This document shows positions 35,001-43,321 of a stretch of DNA of 64,000 nt, piece after piece. A program made the position numbers and the translations under genes. Each line of letters begins with the position of its first letter. The first letter of the stretch is position 1. Under the pieces are notes generated by a model. It did no database searches, was not told the origin of the DNA, and worked only from the letters and a program-made list of their open reading frames with translations. The stretch spans positions 951,546 through 1,015,545 of the forward strand of contig JACKBS010000005.1 in NCBI GenBank assembly GCA_020634435.1, written 5' to 3'. Source of the stretch: Ardenticatenaceae bacterium. GTDB taxonomy: Bacteria; Chloroflexota; Anaerolineae; Promineifilales; Promineifilaceae.

Positions 35001-35753
35001 TTACTCCTCGTCATCGCCCTCGATGACGGTAACGCGCTCGGCCTCTTCCAGCAGGTGGGTGGCCTTTTTATCAAAAGCCGCCTGGATAGCACGGAAATCT
35101 TCTTCGGGCATGGGCTTTTCGCGCTTTTGCTGGCGCAGATATCCTTTAACCTTGGTGTAGTGCATGGCCGGGATGGACGAATTTTTCAGGTTCAGTTCCT
35201 GGTTACTCTTGTTGGTAAAAACAATCATCGCCCCAATCGGCACTTCTTCTACCGACGGTGCATTTTTGTTCAGGTAACTGGCGATAGCTTCCACGCTCAT
35301 GGCGGCTTCCCGGGTGGGGTTGCCGATGCGTTCCTGGCCAAACCAGCGGCGTAGCCCCAGACCCGTTTGCTTCCATTTGTCGCCTTCCACCGAAATGTTA
35401 CCGGCATGCTGCTTGGCCACAAACACGATGATGCCGGTGGGAATCAGCAGCACGTGCTGGGCGGGGAGAAGATAATGGTAGATACGGCCGTCCCGGGCAA
35501 TCTTCTTTAACGCCTCATCCAAAACCATGTCAGCCCGATTGTCGCCCAAATATTGTCGGCTCAGGTAAATGCCCACTTGGGACAGGGACCAACCAGCAAA
35601 CAGCGCCACCAGTTGGTAAAAAAACAAATTCGCCGTGTTGGGTAGAAAAACTAAAAACAAACCCGCTACCAAGGCGCCCATGCCCGCAAAACTGGTGATT
35701 TTGCCAATCTGTGCCAGGCGGGCTATCCGTTTATCATCGCGTAAAATAACCAT
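35001..35753 (-). CDS. Membrane-anchored NERD (nuclease-related) domain protein
   Basis: 250 residues. Two hydrophobic segments (about 22-40 and 44-64) then a NERD domain (about 75-190): DMVLDEALKKIARDGRIYHY, LLPAQHVLLIPTGIIVFVAK and WFGQERIGNPTREA follow the usual NERD pattern. NERD proteins are proposed nucleases related to archaeal Holliday-junction resolvases, mostly untested. The ATG has AAGGAAG upstream. First gene of the NERD/MBL/phoU cluster. Confidence 0.75.
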   Translation of the reverse strand: MVILRDDKRIARLAQIGKITSFAGMGALVAGLFLVFLPNTANLFFYQLVALFAGWSLSQVGIYLSRQYLGDNRADMVLDEALKKIARDGRIYHYLLPAQHVLLIPTGIIVFVAKQHAGNISVEGDKWKQTGLGLRRWFGQERIGNPTREAAMSVEAIASYLNKNAPSVEEVPIGAMIVFTNKSNQELNLKNSSIPAMHYTKVKGYLRQQKREKPMPEEDFRAIQAAFDKKATHLLEEAERVTVIEGDDEE

Positions 35754-35791
35754 AACTTCCTTATAAAAATAAAATTGATGTGTGTTGTATT

Positions 35792-35819
35792 GTAGAAACG
35801 TAGCATGCTACGTCTCTAC
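35792..35819. repeat. GTAGAAACGTAGCATGCTACGTCTCTAC-type palindrome covering the fabF stop
   Basis: Arms GTAGAAACGTAGCA and TGCTACGTCTCTAC match except for one mismatch. The fabF stop codon (35816-35818) lies inside the right arm. Confidence 0.8.
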
Positions 35820-37096
35820 GGCCTATTTTTATCATATTTGCCCAAAATTAGGCAGGCATTTTGCCCCCCGAGCCCAAACGAATTTGACATAGCCACATCT
35901 AGCTCAGCCTGGCGCGGCCCGTCGGTCACATAATCCAGGTCGCATTCTGGGTCAGGCGTTTCATAATTCCAGGTGGGCGGGATGATGCTTTGATTTAGCG
36001 CCAGAGCACAAAAGATTGCTTCTATGGCCCCCGCACCGCCCATCGCGTGGCCCAGCACAGACTTGCTGCTGCTGATCGGCATCTCGTAGGCCCGCTCGCC
36101 AAACACCAGCTTCACGGCAAAGGTCTCCGCCGCGTCATTGACCGGTGTGGAGGTGCCGTGGGCGTTGATGTAACTCACCTCATCGGGGCGCAAGCAGGCA
36201 TCTTGCAAGGTCCATTGCATGGCCCGCACTGCGCCCGCGCCTTGCGGGTCTGGTTGGGCCACGTGGTAAGCATCGGCAGAAGCGGCGTATCCTTTCAGCT
36301 CCGCATAGATGCGGGCGTTGCGGTTCAAGGCATGGTCCAGTCGCTCAATGATTAAGACGCCTGCCCCTTCGCTGAGCACAAATCCGTCACGGTCTTTGTC
36401 AAACGGCCGACTTGCTTTTTCTGGTGTGTCGTTAAATCCGGTAGAGAGGGCACGCATGGCACCAAACCCGGCAATCGCTGCCTCGTGGATCAGCCCTTCA
36501 ACGCCGCCGGTAATCATCATATCGGCGCGACCGCTGCGGATGTATTCCATGGCCTCACCAATCGCCTGGGTGCCGGTGGCGCAAGCGGCCGTTACCGTGT
36601 TGATGGGTCCCAGGGCTTTGGCCATCAAGCTAACGTGGTGGCTGGGCATGTTGGGCAAAAAGCCGGTCATGGCAAACGGGCTGACGCGGTTGAATCCCTG
36701 GCTGCGCAAAATTTTCAGATTTTCATCGGCCACTTCAAAGCCGCCTACGCCGGTGCCTACCAACGTGCCGACACGCTCGGCGTTGGGCACGGGTTCTGGG
36801 AGTCCAGCATCGGCCAGGGCCATGCGGGCCGCGGCCACCGCCAGCTGCGAAGCGCGTGACATCCGCCGCGCTTCTTTGAAGTCCATATACTTTTTGGCCA
36901 CAAACTCTTTCACTTCACCCGCAATGCGGCAGGGGAATTCGCTGGCATCAAAATGGGTAATGGGGCCAATGCCGGAACGGCCGTTTAACAAACTATCCCA
37001 GCTCTCTTCCGTGGTGTGGCCCAATGGGCTCATGACCCCCATGCCCGTAATGACAATGCGGGGCCTGCCTCTTGCGTCCAGAAAATGGTCGTTCAT
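35816..37096 (-). CDS. fabF: 3-oxoacyl-[acyl-carrier-protein] synthase II
   Basis: 426 residues. Condensing enzyme of fatty-acid elongation. Catalytic Cys in TVTAACATGTQAIGEA (about residue 180), His residues in INAHGTSTPVNDAAET and SSKSVLGHAMGGAGA. Start 37096 (MNDHFLDARGRPRIVITGMG) is preferred; the ORF can be read to 37153 but that stretch is a modular repeat. The last codons and the stop are in a palindrome, giving the short end GKYDKNRP. It is downstream of plsX on the same strand, joining fatty-acid and phospholipid synthesis. Confidence 0.95.
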   Translation of the reverse strand: MNDHFLDARGRPRIVITGMGVMSPLGHTTEESWDSLLNGRSGIGPITHFDASEFPCRIAGEVKEFVAKKYMDFKEARRMSRASQLAVAAARMALADAGLPEPVPNAERVGTLVGTGVGGFEVADENLKILRSQGFNRVSPFAMTGFLPNMPSHHVSLMAKALGPINTVTAACATGTQAIGEAMEYIRSGRADMMITGGVEGLIHEAAIAGFGAMRALSTGFNDTPEKASRPFDKDRDGFVLSEGAGVLIIERLDHALNRNARIYAELKGYAASADAYHVAQPDPQGAGAVRAMQWTLQDACLRPDEVSYINAHGTSTPVNDAAETFAVKLVFGERAYEMPISSSKSVLGHAMGGAGAIEAIFCALALNQSIIPPTWNYETPDPECDLDYVTDGPRQAELDVAMSNSFGLGGQNACLILGKYDKNRP

Positions 37097-37106
37097 GCGT
37101 ACCTGC

Positions 37107-37191
37107 TTAGTATTCGGTAATCCGTAAACCGTTATCGGTAATCGGTTATCCACCGCCTACGGTTCACCGTTCACCGATTACCGGTCATCGT
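37107..37191. repeat. GGTAATCGG-family modular palindrome between plsX and fabF
   Basis: Arms made of GTAATC, CGGTTATC, GGTGAACGG modules, mirrored around about 37150. Relatives occur at 5317-5390, 7357-7390, 48484-48557 and 50131-50194. Confidence 0.75.
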
Positions 37192-38183
37192 TCATTGGCA
37201 ATACCGGATGTAATTGCCTCCACAACCTTATTTTCCACCACGCGGCGTGCCTGCCCGATTGCTTGTTTAATGGCATACGCGTTGGAACGGCCGTGAGCAA
37301 CAATGACAACCCCGTTCACCCCCAAGAGTGGCGCACCGCCCACCTCATCTGGATTCAAATGCGCCCGCACCCGCTTAAACGCCGGGCGCGTCAGCAAACC
37401 GCCCAAAATGGAGATGGGATTGGCCATCAGCTCATCGCGAATGATGCCCGACATGTAGCTGGCAATGGATTCGGCCGTTTTCATAATAAGATTGCCGGTA
37501 AAACCATCCGTCACGCCTACGTCGGCCGCGCCTTGCATAAACTGTTTCGGCTCGATATTGCCCACGTAGTTCAGCCCGCTGTCGGCCATCAAGGGAATCG
37601 TTTCTTTGATTAGCGTGTTGCCCTTGCCTTCTTCTTCGCCGTTGGAGAGGAGTGCCACGCGTGGTTTTTCGATGTCCAGCATGCGCTCCACGTACAGGCT
37701 GCCCATGATGCCAAATTGCAGCAAATATTCCGGGCGGCAGTCGGCGTTGGCTCCGTTGTCGATGAGCATGGGGCGCTGCTTGGTGGGGAAGATGACGCCT
37801 AGCGCCGGGCGCTGAATGCCGGGAATACGTCCCAAGCCAACCTGGCGCAGCATGGCTACAGCCAAAATTGCCCCGGTATTGCCCGCCGAAACAAACGCAT
37901 CGGCCTGGCCTTTTTTCACCAGCGACAGCCCCACGTGCATGGACGACTCTGGCTTGTTTTTCACAATTTGGGAGGGCTTGTCTTCCATGGAGATGGCCTG
38001 GCTGGCGTGTACCACTTCCAAATTTAGGCCCGTGGTGTTCTGCGTGGCCAGTTCAGCTTCGATTTTGGCCTGATCGCCTACCAGAATGATGGTATCGCCA
38101 AACTCGCGGGCAGCTTGCACAGACCCAGCTACATCCGGCCCCGGATGATCATCACTTCCCATTGCATCAACAACAATTTTCAT
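37185..38183 (-). CDS. plsX: Phosphate acyltransferase PlsX
   Basis: 332 residues. Converts acyl-ACP to acyl-phosphate, the donor for PlsY. Typical opening MKIVVDAMGSDDHPGPDVAG; also SAGNTGAILA, LIDNGANADCRPEYL and DGFTGNLIMKTAE. The ORF extends upstream to 38234 but the family starts at MKIVVDAMG (38183). A palindromic repeat lies between its stop and fabF. Confidence 0.96.
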   Translation of the reverse strand: MKIVVDAMGSDDHPGPDVAGSVQAAREFGDTIILVGDQAKIEAELATQNTTGLNLEVVHASQAISMEDKPSQIVKNKPESSMHVGLSLVKKGQADAFVSAGNTGAILAVAMLRQVGLGRIPGIQRPALGVIFPTKQRPMLIDNGANADCRPEYLLQFGIMGSLYVERMLDIEKPRVALLSNGEEEGKGNTLIKETIPLMADSGLNYVGNIEPKQFMQGAADVGVTDGFTGNLIMKTAESIASYMSGIIRDELMANPISILGGLLTRPAFKRVRAHLNPDEVGGAPLLGVNGVVIVAHGRSNAYAIKQAIGQARRVVENKVVEAITSGIANER

Positions 38184-38264
38184 CGCAAATCTCTCGCTTC
38201 CTTGAGGGTAGATGTCGGATTCTATCGGTGGCAAATGGTTAAGTCAAACAGGGGAAACGGCCGT

Positions 38265-38292
38265 TTGACAAAAACAAACAATCGTTTATAAT
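38265..38292 (+). promoter_or_regulatory. Consensus promoter of arsR-arsM
   Basis: TTGACA at 38265-38270, 16-nt spacer, TATAAT at 38287-38292. Transcription would begin near 38299, inside the operator. Confidence 0.8.
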
Positions 38293-38297
38293 GCGGT

Positions 38298-38319
38298 CAT
38301 ATTGACGATCTTCGATATG
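38298..38319. promoter_or_regulatory. Probable ArsR operator
   Basis: A 22-bp dyad with outer arms CATAT/ATATG and inner GA-GATC-TC symmetry, placed at the start of transcription. Fits autorepression by ArsR relieved by arsenite. Confidence 0.65.
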
Positions 38320-38328
38320 ATAAATGTG

Positions 38329-38628
38329 ATGATAGACCCAATTACTTTTGGCAAAGCAATTGCCGACGAGACCCGCCAAAAAATCATGAACCACCTTTGC
38401 TGCGAATGGCTGTGTGTAAGCGACGTGGTGGATTTGCTGGGCGGTGTGTCGCAGCCGACGGTGTCACATCACCTTTCGATCTTGCGTGAGGCTGGGCTGG
38501 TGCACACCCGGCGCGAAGGCAAACAAATTTTTTACTCCTTAAACCAGGATGCAGTGGCAATTTGCTGCGGCACCCTTATGCAAAAATTTGCCCCCGAAGT
38601 AAACATTTCTGACATTGCCGTCAAGTAG
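38329..38628 (+). CDS. arsR: ArsR-family metalloregulator
   Basis: 99 residues. Winged-helix ArsR/SmtB repressor: ADETRQKIMNHLCCEWLCVS, recognition helix SQPTVSHHLSILREAGLV and wing RREGKQIFYSL. Thiol groups CCEWLC at helix alpha-3 and CC near the C-terminus (AICCGTL) are candidate As(III) ligands in place of the textbook CxC. The start could be ATG 38329 or 38317; neither has a ribosome-binding site, and the leader is very short. The next gene is arsM. Confidence 0.85.
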   Translation: MIDPITFGKAIADETRQKIMNHLCCEWLCVSDVVDLLGGVSQPTVSHHLSILREAGLVHTRREGKQIFYSLNQDAVAICCGTLMQKFAPEVNISDIAVK

Positions 38629-38693
38629 TTTGTTTTAGCAGCGGCAAAATTTTTTGCATGAACATATAGATGGACGTCAATGCGAGGTGAATA

Positions 38694-39506
38694 ATGACGA
38701 CTCAAACACGATCAAATGAAGAAATTTTGGAGGCGGTGCAGGATCGATACGGCCGTATCGCCCAAAACTTCCAGTCCGAATTAACGGTGCTGGGCCAAAA
38801 CGCCAGCTGCTGTGACCCAGACAGTGGCGCAGACTGCTGTGGCAGTGACCTGTACGATGTGGACTTGAGCCAGCTGCCTGCTGACGTGACGGGACTGTCG
38901 CTAGGGTGTGGCGATCCAATCGCTATTGCCAGCCTGGAGCCGGGCCAAACGGTGCTTGACCTGGGTTCTGGCGGTGGCATCGACTGCTTTTTGGCGGCGG
39001 AACGTGTGGGTCCAACGGGGCACGTCATCGGGGTGGACATGACGCCAGCCATGCTGGAAAAGGCCAACCGCAACAAAGAAAAGCTGGGCGTGCAGCATGT
39101 GGAGTTCCGTCAGGGGCAAATTGAGGCGCTGCCCGTGGATGATGCCAGCGTGGACGTGATTATTTCCAACTGCGTCATTAACCTGAGCCCGGACAAAACG
39201 GCCGTTTTCCAGGAAGCTTTCCGCGTGCTTAAACCGGGCGGTCGCCTGGCTGTGTCCGACATGGTGACGCGCGGCCAGTTTACGCTGCAGGAGCGGGCCG
39301 ATATGTCTGCCTGGGCGGGCTGCATTACCGGTGCGGAAGATGTGGCCGACATGGCAGCGTGGATGCAGGCCGCAGGCTTTGCCCAGGTGTCTATCCAAAA
39401 GAAGGGTGATGATACATTGGAACTGGCGGGTGTAGAACCGCATGTGGGTCCAGCCGAGATTTTTAGTGCGCGAATTACGGCCGTCAAGCCAAAAGCGGGC
39501 AAGTAG
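38694..39506 (+). CDS. arsM: Arsenite methyltransferase ArsM
   Basis: 270 residues. S-adenosylmethionine-dependent methyltransferase that methylates As(III). SAM motif VLDLGSGGGIDCFLAA; arsenic-binding Cys residues in SCCDPDSG, ISNCVINLSPDK and AWAGCITGA, all in the places expected for ArsM. The ATG has AGGTG 6 nt upstream. Under the arsR promoter, with no arsB or arsC in view, so detoxification is by methylation. Confidence 0.95.
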   Translation: MTTQTRSNEEILEAVQDRYGRIAQNFQSELTVLGQNASCCDPDSGADCCGSDLYDVDLSQLPADVTGLSLGCGDPIAIASLEPGQTVLDLGSGGGIDCFLAAERVGPTGHVIGVDMTPAMLEKANRNKEKLGVQHVEFRQGQIEALPVDDASVDVIISNCVINLSPDKTAVFQEAFRVLKPGGRLAVSDMVTRGQFTLQERADMSAWAGCITGAEDVADMAAWMQAAGFAQVSIQKKGDDTLELAGVEPHVGPAEIFSARITAVKPKAGK

Positions 39507-39512
39507 AGAAAC

Positions 39513-39549
39513 AAAAACGGCCGTATCTGGTAAAGATACGGCCGTTTTG
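39513..39549 (+). terminator. Terminator after arsM built from ACGGCCGT copies
   Basis: AAAACGGCCGTATC pairs with GATACGGCCGTTTT around a 7-nt loop; both arms contain the overrepresented ACGGCCGT motif. It also lies at the 3' side of ssb on the other strand. Confidence 0.8.
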
Positions 39550-39572
39550 CTACAAATCAGGTAAAAGGTTGT

Positions 39573-40004
39573 CTAGAAGGGGATGTCGTCTTCTTCCGCA
39601 GCCGGAGCGCCACCCGAGAAGTCGCCACCACCGCTGTAACCGCCACCATCTTCGCCCTTGTTGCCAACGAAGCTGAAGTTATCGGCCGTCAGCTCAAACG
39701 AGGCGCGGACAGAGCCATCTTGAGCAACCCAGGTGCGCGGACCGCCAGTGGCCATGTCTGGCTTGAGCCGTCCTTCTACCAACACTTTGCTGCCCTTGCT
39801 CAAATATTGATTGGCAACTTCAGCACGACGGCCCCAAACGCTTACGCGGAACCAGGTCGTTTCATCCACAGGCTGTCCGGTTCCTTTGTCTGTCCAGCGT
39901 CGGTTGGTAGCCACGCTGAAGCTGGTCACGGCCGAGCCATCTGGCATATAACGCATTTCGGGATCGCCGCCCAAATTCCCAACGATAATTACTTTTTGAT
40001 ACAT
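39573..40004 (-). CDS. ssb: Single-stranded DNA-binding protein
   Basis: 143 residues. OB fold with the usual KVIIVGNLGGDPEMRYMPDG start, WFRVSVWGRRAEVANQYLSK core, and the acidic protein-interaction tail EEDDIPF. A Gly-rich linker precedes the tail. The ATG at 40004 has AAGGAG 8 nt upstream. Monocistronic as far as seen. Confidence 0.97.
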   Translation of the reverse strand: MYQKVIIVGNLGGDPEMRYMPDGSAVTSFSVATNRRWTDKGTGQPVDETTWFRVSVWGRRAEVANQYLSKGSKVLVEGRLKPDMATGGPRTWVAQDGSVRASFELTADNFSFVGNKGEDGGGYSGGGDFSGGAPAAEEDDIPF

Positions 40005-40404
40005 GCAACACTCTCCTTAAAAATTCACTTTTTTTGGCACATGGATTCTTAAAATAGATATCCAAAACAGAAACGAGACTAAATGGAATGGTACCACGTT
40101 TTAGATAATTCAAAAATAATCTGCATGTGCCGCTGCGCCCTGTAAATCATCTTGTGATTATAGCACAATTGTTCTAAATAATCAACTTTTTCAGGAGTGA
40201 TTTGGCGGTGGCTGATTGACGCGTTGCAGATTGTATGTTACGCTAATCGCCACATGATTTAGGAACTTTGATGATGAACAAAAACCTGTTGACCCATCAG
40301 TTACAAAACAGTTTACGGCAGTTACTTAACGGCCGTATTCTTTGTGCTGCTGGGGCAAACTGTGCAGGTTGAATTAAGTAAGTTTCGAATTTTCGCGACA
40401 TTTC

Positions 40405-40437
40405 AGCCACAGGTGCTTCAGCCCTGTGGCTTTTTTG
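40405..40437 (+). terminator. Terminator-like hairpin without an annotated gene upstream
   Basis: AGCCACAGG pairs with CCTGTGGCT followed by TTTTTG. The stem would end a plus-strand transcript beginning somewhere in 40150-40400, where no gene is visible. Confidence 0.6.
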
Positions 40438-40451
40438 TTTCTAGTTCTAAA

Positions 40452-40513
40452 CAGGTGCGACGCACTTTAGCAAATCCTTATTAAATTGTTTGTAACAAAG
40501 TGCGTCGCACCTG
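40452..40513. repeat. 17-bp inverted repeat CAGGTGCGACGCACTTT
   Basis: Perfect arms at 40452-40468 and 40497-40513 with 28 nt of AT-rich sequence between. MITE/REP-like. Confidence 0.85.
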
Positions 40514-40666
40514 AAGGTGATGTTTGTCATGACTAAAAATTGGAGCCTCTTATTGTTACTCGGCCCGGCAGTGGCGTCGGCATTGGCCGTTTAGCAGGGT
40601 GTGCCTGAGCATCCTGCTGCTGCCGGGCAGTTTCAGGATGACTCAGGGGTGAAATAACAGAAATTC

Positions 40667-40714
40667 GGTCATTGAGCAATTTGGAAAAGCTCATTACCAA
40701 ATTGCTCAATGACC
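40667..40714. repeat. 18-bp inverted repeat GGTCATTGAGCAATTTGG
   Basis: Perfect arms at 40667-40684 and 40697-40714, 12-nt loop, ending 25 nt before the leuS start codon. Confidence 0.85.
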
Positions 40715-40738
40715 AAGTTACAAAATAAGAGGACGATC

Positions 40739-43264
40739 GTGACAAAACAATCAAAATACAATCCCCACACCGTCGAAGAAAAATGGCGGTCTATTTGGGA
40801 AGCGCAAAATCTGTACCAAACGGGTGATGATCCCGGCAAGCCCGACTATTACATTCTGGATTATTTTCCGTACCCTTCGGGGTCTGGGCTGTCAGTAGGG
40901 CATGCCCGCAATTACGTGCCGACCTGCATTGTTAGCCGCTACAAGCGGATGCAAGGGTACAACGTGCTACACCCGATGGGGTGGGATGCCTTTGGCCTAC
41001 CCGCCGAGAACTACGCCATTCGGCACCACATTCATCCCCGCGAAAGTACCCGGCTGTTTGCGGATACCTACCGGCGACAGATGAAAGAGATGGAATGCTC
41101 TTACGATTGGTCGCGGGAGATCAATTCCACTTTTCCCAACTATTACAAATGGACACAGTGGTTTTTCCTGCTGCTGCACCAGCGCGGGCTGGCTTACCGA
41201 GCGCTGGGTAGCCAGTGGTGGTGCCCAACCTGCCAAACTATCCTGGCTAACGAGCAGGTGGAACACGGCCGTTGTTGGCGTTGCGACAGCGAAGTGACGC
41301 GCAAAGAGCTGGCGCAGTGGTACTTCAAAATTACGGACTATGCCGACCGGCTGATAGCTGATCTGGACACGCTGAACTGGCCGGAAAACATCAAGGCGAT
41401 GCAGCGCAACTGGATCGGCCGTTCTACCGGCACCGAGGTCGTTTTTGAAATAAAGAATCCACAGATGGCACAGATTTCACAGAAAAATGAGTCTCAATCT
41501 GTGCCATCTGTGAAATCTGTGGATGACTCTTTTTCGATCAGGACTTTCACAACGCGGGTAGATACGCTGTTTGGGGTGACGTTTATCGCCATTGCGCCGG
41601 AGCATCCGCTGGTGGGGCGGATTGTAACGGATGGGCAGCAGACGTCCGTTTCTTCCTACATCGAGCAGGCCAAACGCAAAACCGAAATTGACCGTACCTC
41701 GACGGAAAAGGTGCAAACTGGCGTTTTCACCGGGACGTACGCCATGCACCCGCTGACGGGGCAGCCGGTGCCGATTTGGGTGGCGGATTACGTGCTGCCC
41801 AGCTACGGCAGCGGCGCGGTGATGGGCGTACCGGCCCACGACAGTCGGGATTTTGCCTTTGCCCAAACCTACGGCCTGTCCATCGTGCCGGTAATTGCGC
41901 CGACGAACGGCGAAGCCGAGACGGACGGTTGTTTTGCGGGCTACGGCCGTCTGATCAATTCGGCGCAATTCTCCGGGCAAAGTTCTGAGGAGGCGATGGC
42001 GGCAATTACGGCCGTTCTGCAAGCGCAGGGTCAGGGTGAGCCGCAAGTCACCTACAAACTGCGCGATTGGCTGATCTCGCGCCAGCGCTACTGGGGGGCA
42101 CCGATTCCCATCGTGCACTGCCCGGCGTGTGGCCCGGTGCCCGTGCCTGAGGCCGATCTGCCCGTGCTGCTGCCCGATACCGACAATTTTGCTCCGGCTG
42201 GCGACGGCCGTTCCCCCCTGGCGCGTATTGACGAGTGGGTTAACACCACCTGCCCGCAGTGTGGCGGCCCGGCGCAGCGCGAAACCGACACGATGGATGG
42301 CTTTGCCTGCTCCTCGTGGTACTTCCTGCGTTTTGCCAATCCGCATTACGATGAAGGCCCATTTGACCCGGTGGCGGTACGGCGCTGGCTGCCGGTGGAT
42401 ACCTACGTTGGCGGGGCGGAACACGCCGTGCTGCACCTGCTGTACGCTCGCTTTTGGACCAAAGTGATGGCCGATGCCGGGCTGATCGATTTTGTGGAGC
42501 CGTTTACCGAGCTGCGCAACCAGGGCGTGCTGTCATCGCCGCTGGACGGCCGTCGCATGTCCAAATCGCGTGGCAACGTCATTACGCCCGACGAGGTGAT
42601 TGCCCAACACGGCACCGACGCGCTGCGGCTGTATGTGGTGTTTCTGGGACCGTTTGATGCCGATGTGACCTGGGACGACAGCGGTATTCGCGGCATGACG
42701 CGCTTTGTGGAGCGATTTTGGCATCTGGCAGCGGAAAAATCTGACGCAAAGGCGCAAAGGGGCAAAGATAAAGAAGTTGAGGCCGCGTTTGCGCGGGCGA
42801 GGCACAAGATCATCAAACGGATTACGCAGGAGATGGAGGATTTTCGCTTTAATACGGCCGTTGCTGGCCTGATGGAGTATCTGAATTTTCTGTACGACAT
42901 GCGTGATGAAGCAATTGGCCGCGATACCTGGCGTGCGGCCTTTGGCACGATGTCCCGCTTGCTGGCACCCTTTGCGCCCTTCATTGCTGAGGAAGTGTGG
43001 CAGGCGGTGCTGGGACACAGCGAATCAGTTCACCGGCAGCCGTGGCCTACCTATGAGGCAGCGCTGACGCAGGATGAAGCGATTACGATGGTGGTGCAGG
43101 TGAATGGCAAGGTGCGCGATCGGATCGTGGTGGCGGTAGATACGGCGGTGAATGTGGTGCAGAAAACGGCCGTATCTTGCCCCAACGTTCAGGCACACAT
43201 CAACGGCCAGGCCATCCGCAAAATCATTGTGGTACCGCAAAAGCTGGTCAATATTGTGGTGTAA
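40739..43264 (+). CDS. leuS: Leucyl-tRNA synthetase
   Basis: 841 residues. Class I synthetase: HIGH-type GLSVGHARNYVP, KMSKS-type RRMSKSRGNVI, zinc ribbon CPTC...CWRC and the CP1 editing domain (about 235-420) with TTRVDTLFGVTFIAIAPEHP. Start GTG 40739 with GAGG 6 nt upstream; an in-frame ATG at 40709 lies in an inverted repeat. Two odd segments: residues about 242-263 are encoded by a CACAGATT palindrome (41458-41523), and about 669-678 by a GCAAAGG-type repeat (42743-42773). Both keep the frame. Confidence 0.96.
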   Translation: MTKQSKYNPHTVEEKWRSIWEAQNLYQTGDDPGKPDYYILDYFPYPSGSGLSVGHARNYVPTCIVSRYKRMQGYNVLHPMGWDAFGLPAENYAIRHHIHPRESTRLFADTYRRQMKEMECSYDWSREINSTFPNYYKWTQWFFLLLHQRGLAYRALGSQWWCPTCQTILANEQVEHGRCWRCDSEVTRKELAQWYFKITDYADRLIADLDTLNWPENIKAMQRNWIGRSTGTEVVFEIKNPQMAQISQKNESQSVPSVKSVDDSFSIRTFTTRVDTLFGVTFIAIAPEHPLVGRIVTDGQQTSVSSYIEQAKRKTEIDRTSTEKVQTGVFTGTYAMHPLTGQPVPIWVADYVLPSYGSGAVMGVPAHDSRDFAFAQTYGLSIVPVIAPTNGEAETDGCFAGYGRLINSAQFSGQSSEEAMAAITAVLQAQGQGEPQVTYKLRDWLISRQRYWGAPIPIVHCPACGPVPVPEADLPVLLPDTDNFAPAGDGRSPLARIDEWVNTTCPQCGGPAQRETDTMDGFACSSWYFLRFANPHYDEGPFDPVAVRRWLPVDTYVGGAEHAVLHLLYARFWTKVMADAGLIDFVEPFTELRNQGVLSSPLDGRRMSKSRGNVITPDEVIAQHGTDALRLYVVFLGPFDADVTWDDSGIRGMTRFVERFWHLAAEKSDAKAQRGKDKEVEAAFARARHKIIKRITQEMEDFRFNTAVAGLMEYLNFLYDMRDEAIGRDTWRAAFGTMSRLLAPFAPFIAEEVWQAVLGHSESVHRQPWPTYEAALTQDEAITMVVQVNGKVRDRIVVAVDTAVNVVQKTAVSCPNVQAHINGQAIRKIIVVPQKLVNIVV
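41458..41523. repeat. CACAGATT palindrome inside leuS
   Basis: Left arm CCACAGATGGCACAGATTTC, right arm the inverse with its inner modules swapped, as in 27197-27264. It reads in frame as NPQMAQISQKNESQSVPSVK in leuS. Confidence 0.85.
42743..42773. repeat. GCAAAGG-type tandem modules inside leuS
   Basis: Tandem GACGCAAAG, GCGCAAAGG, GGCAAAG modules, AG-rich, in frame as DAKAQRGKDK at the entry of the anticodon-binding domain. Confidence 0.55.
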
Positions 43265-43275
43265 GCAATGGGTAA

Positions 43276-43309
43276 AGATTGGTCCAATCTCCGCAGATTG
43301 GACCAATCT
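43276..43309. repeat. 15-bp inverted repeat AGATTGGTCCAATCT after leuS
   Basis: Arms at 43276-43290 and 43295-43309, each itself nearly palindromic, 4-nt loop. It lies between convergent leuS and the LysM gene. Confidence 0.75.
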
Positions 43310-43321
43310 CTAAAACAGTTC

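Larger units (their letters stand above)
40005..40738. other. 734-bp gene-free region rich in inverted repeats
   Basis: Contains an AT-rich stretch upstream of ssb, a terminator-like hairpin (40405-40437), a 17-bp inverted repeat (40452-40513), a GC-rich stretch with CCCGGCAG/CTGCCGGG arms (about 40565-40629), and an 18-bp inverted repeat (40667-40714) directly before leuS. No convincing coding sequence; no T-box sequence was found ahead of leuS. Confidence 0.6.

Noticed and set aside
40515..40738. T-box for leuS
   Set aside because: No T-box consensus in the leader; the hairpins are explained as repeats.
41477..42436. 319-residue antisense ORF in leuS
   Set aside because: Shadow of leuS; Arg/His-rich with no family features.
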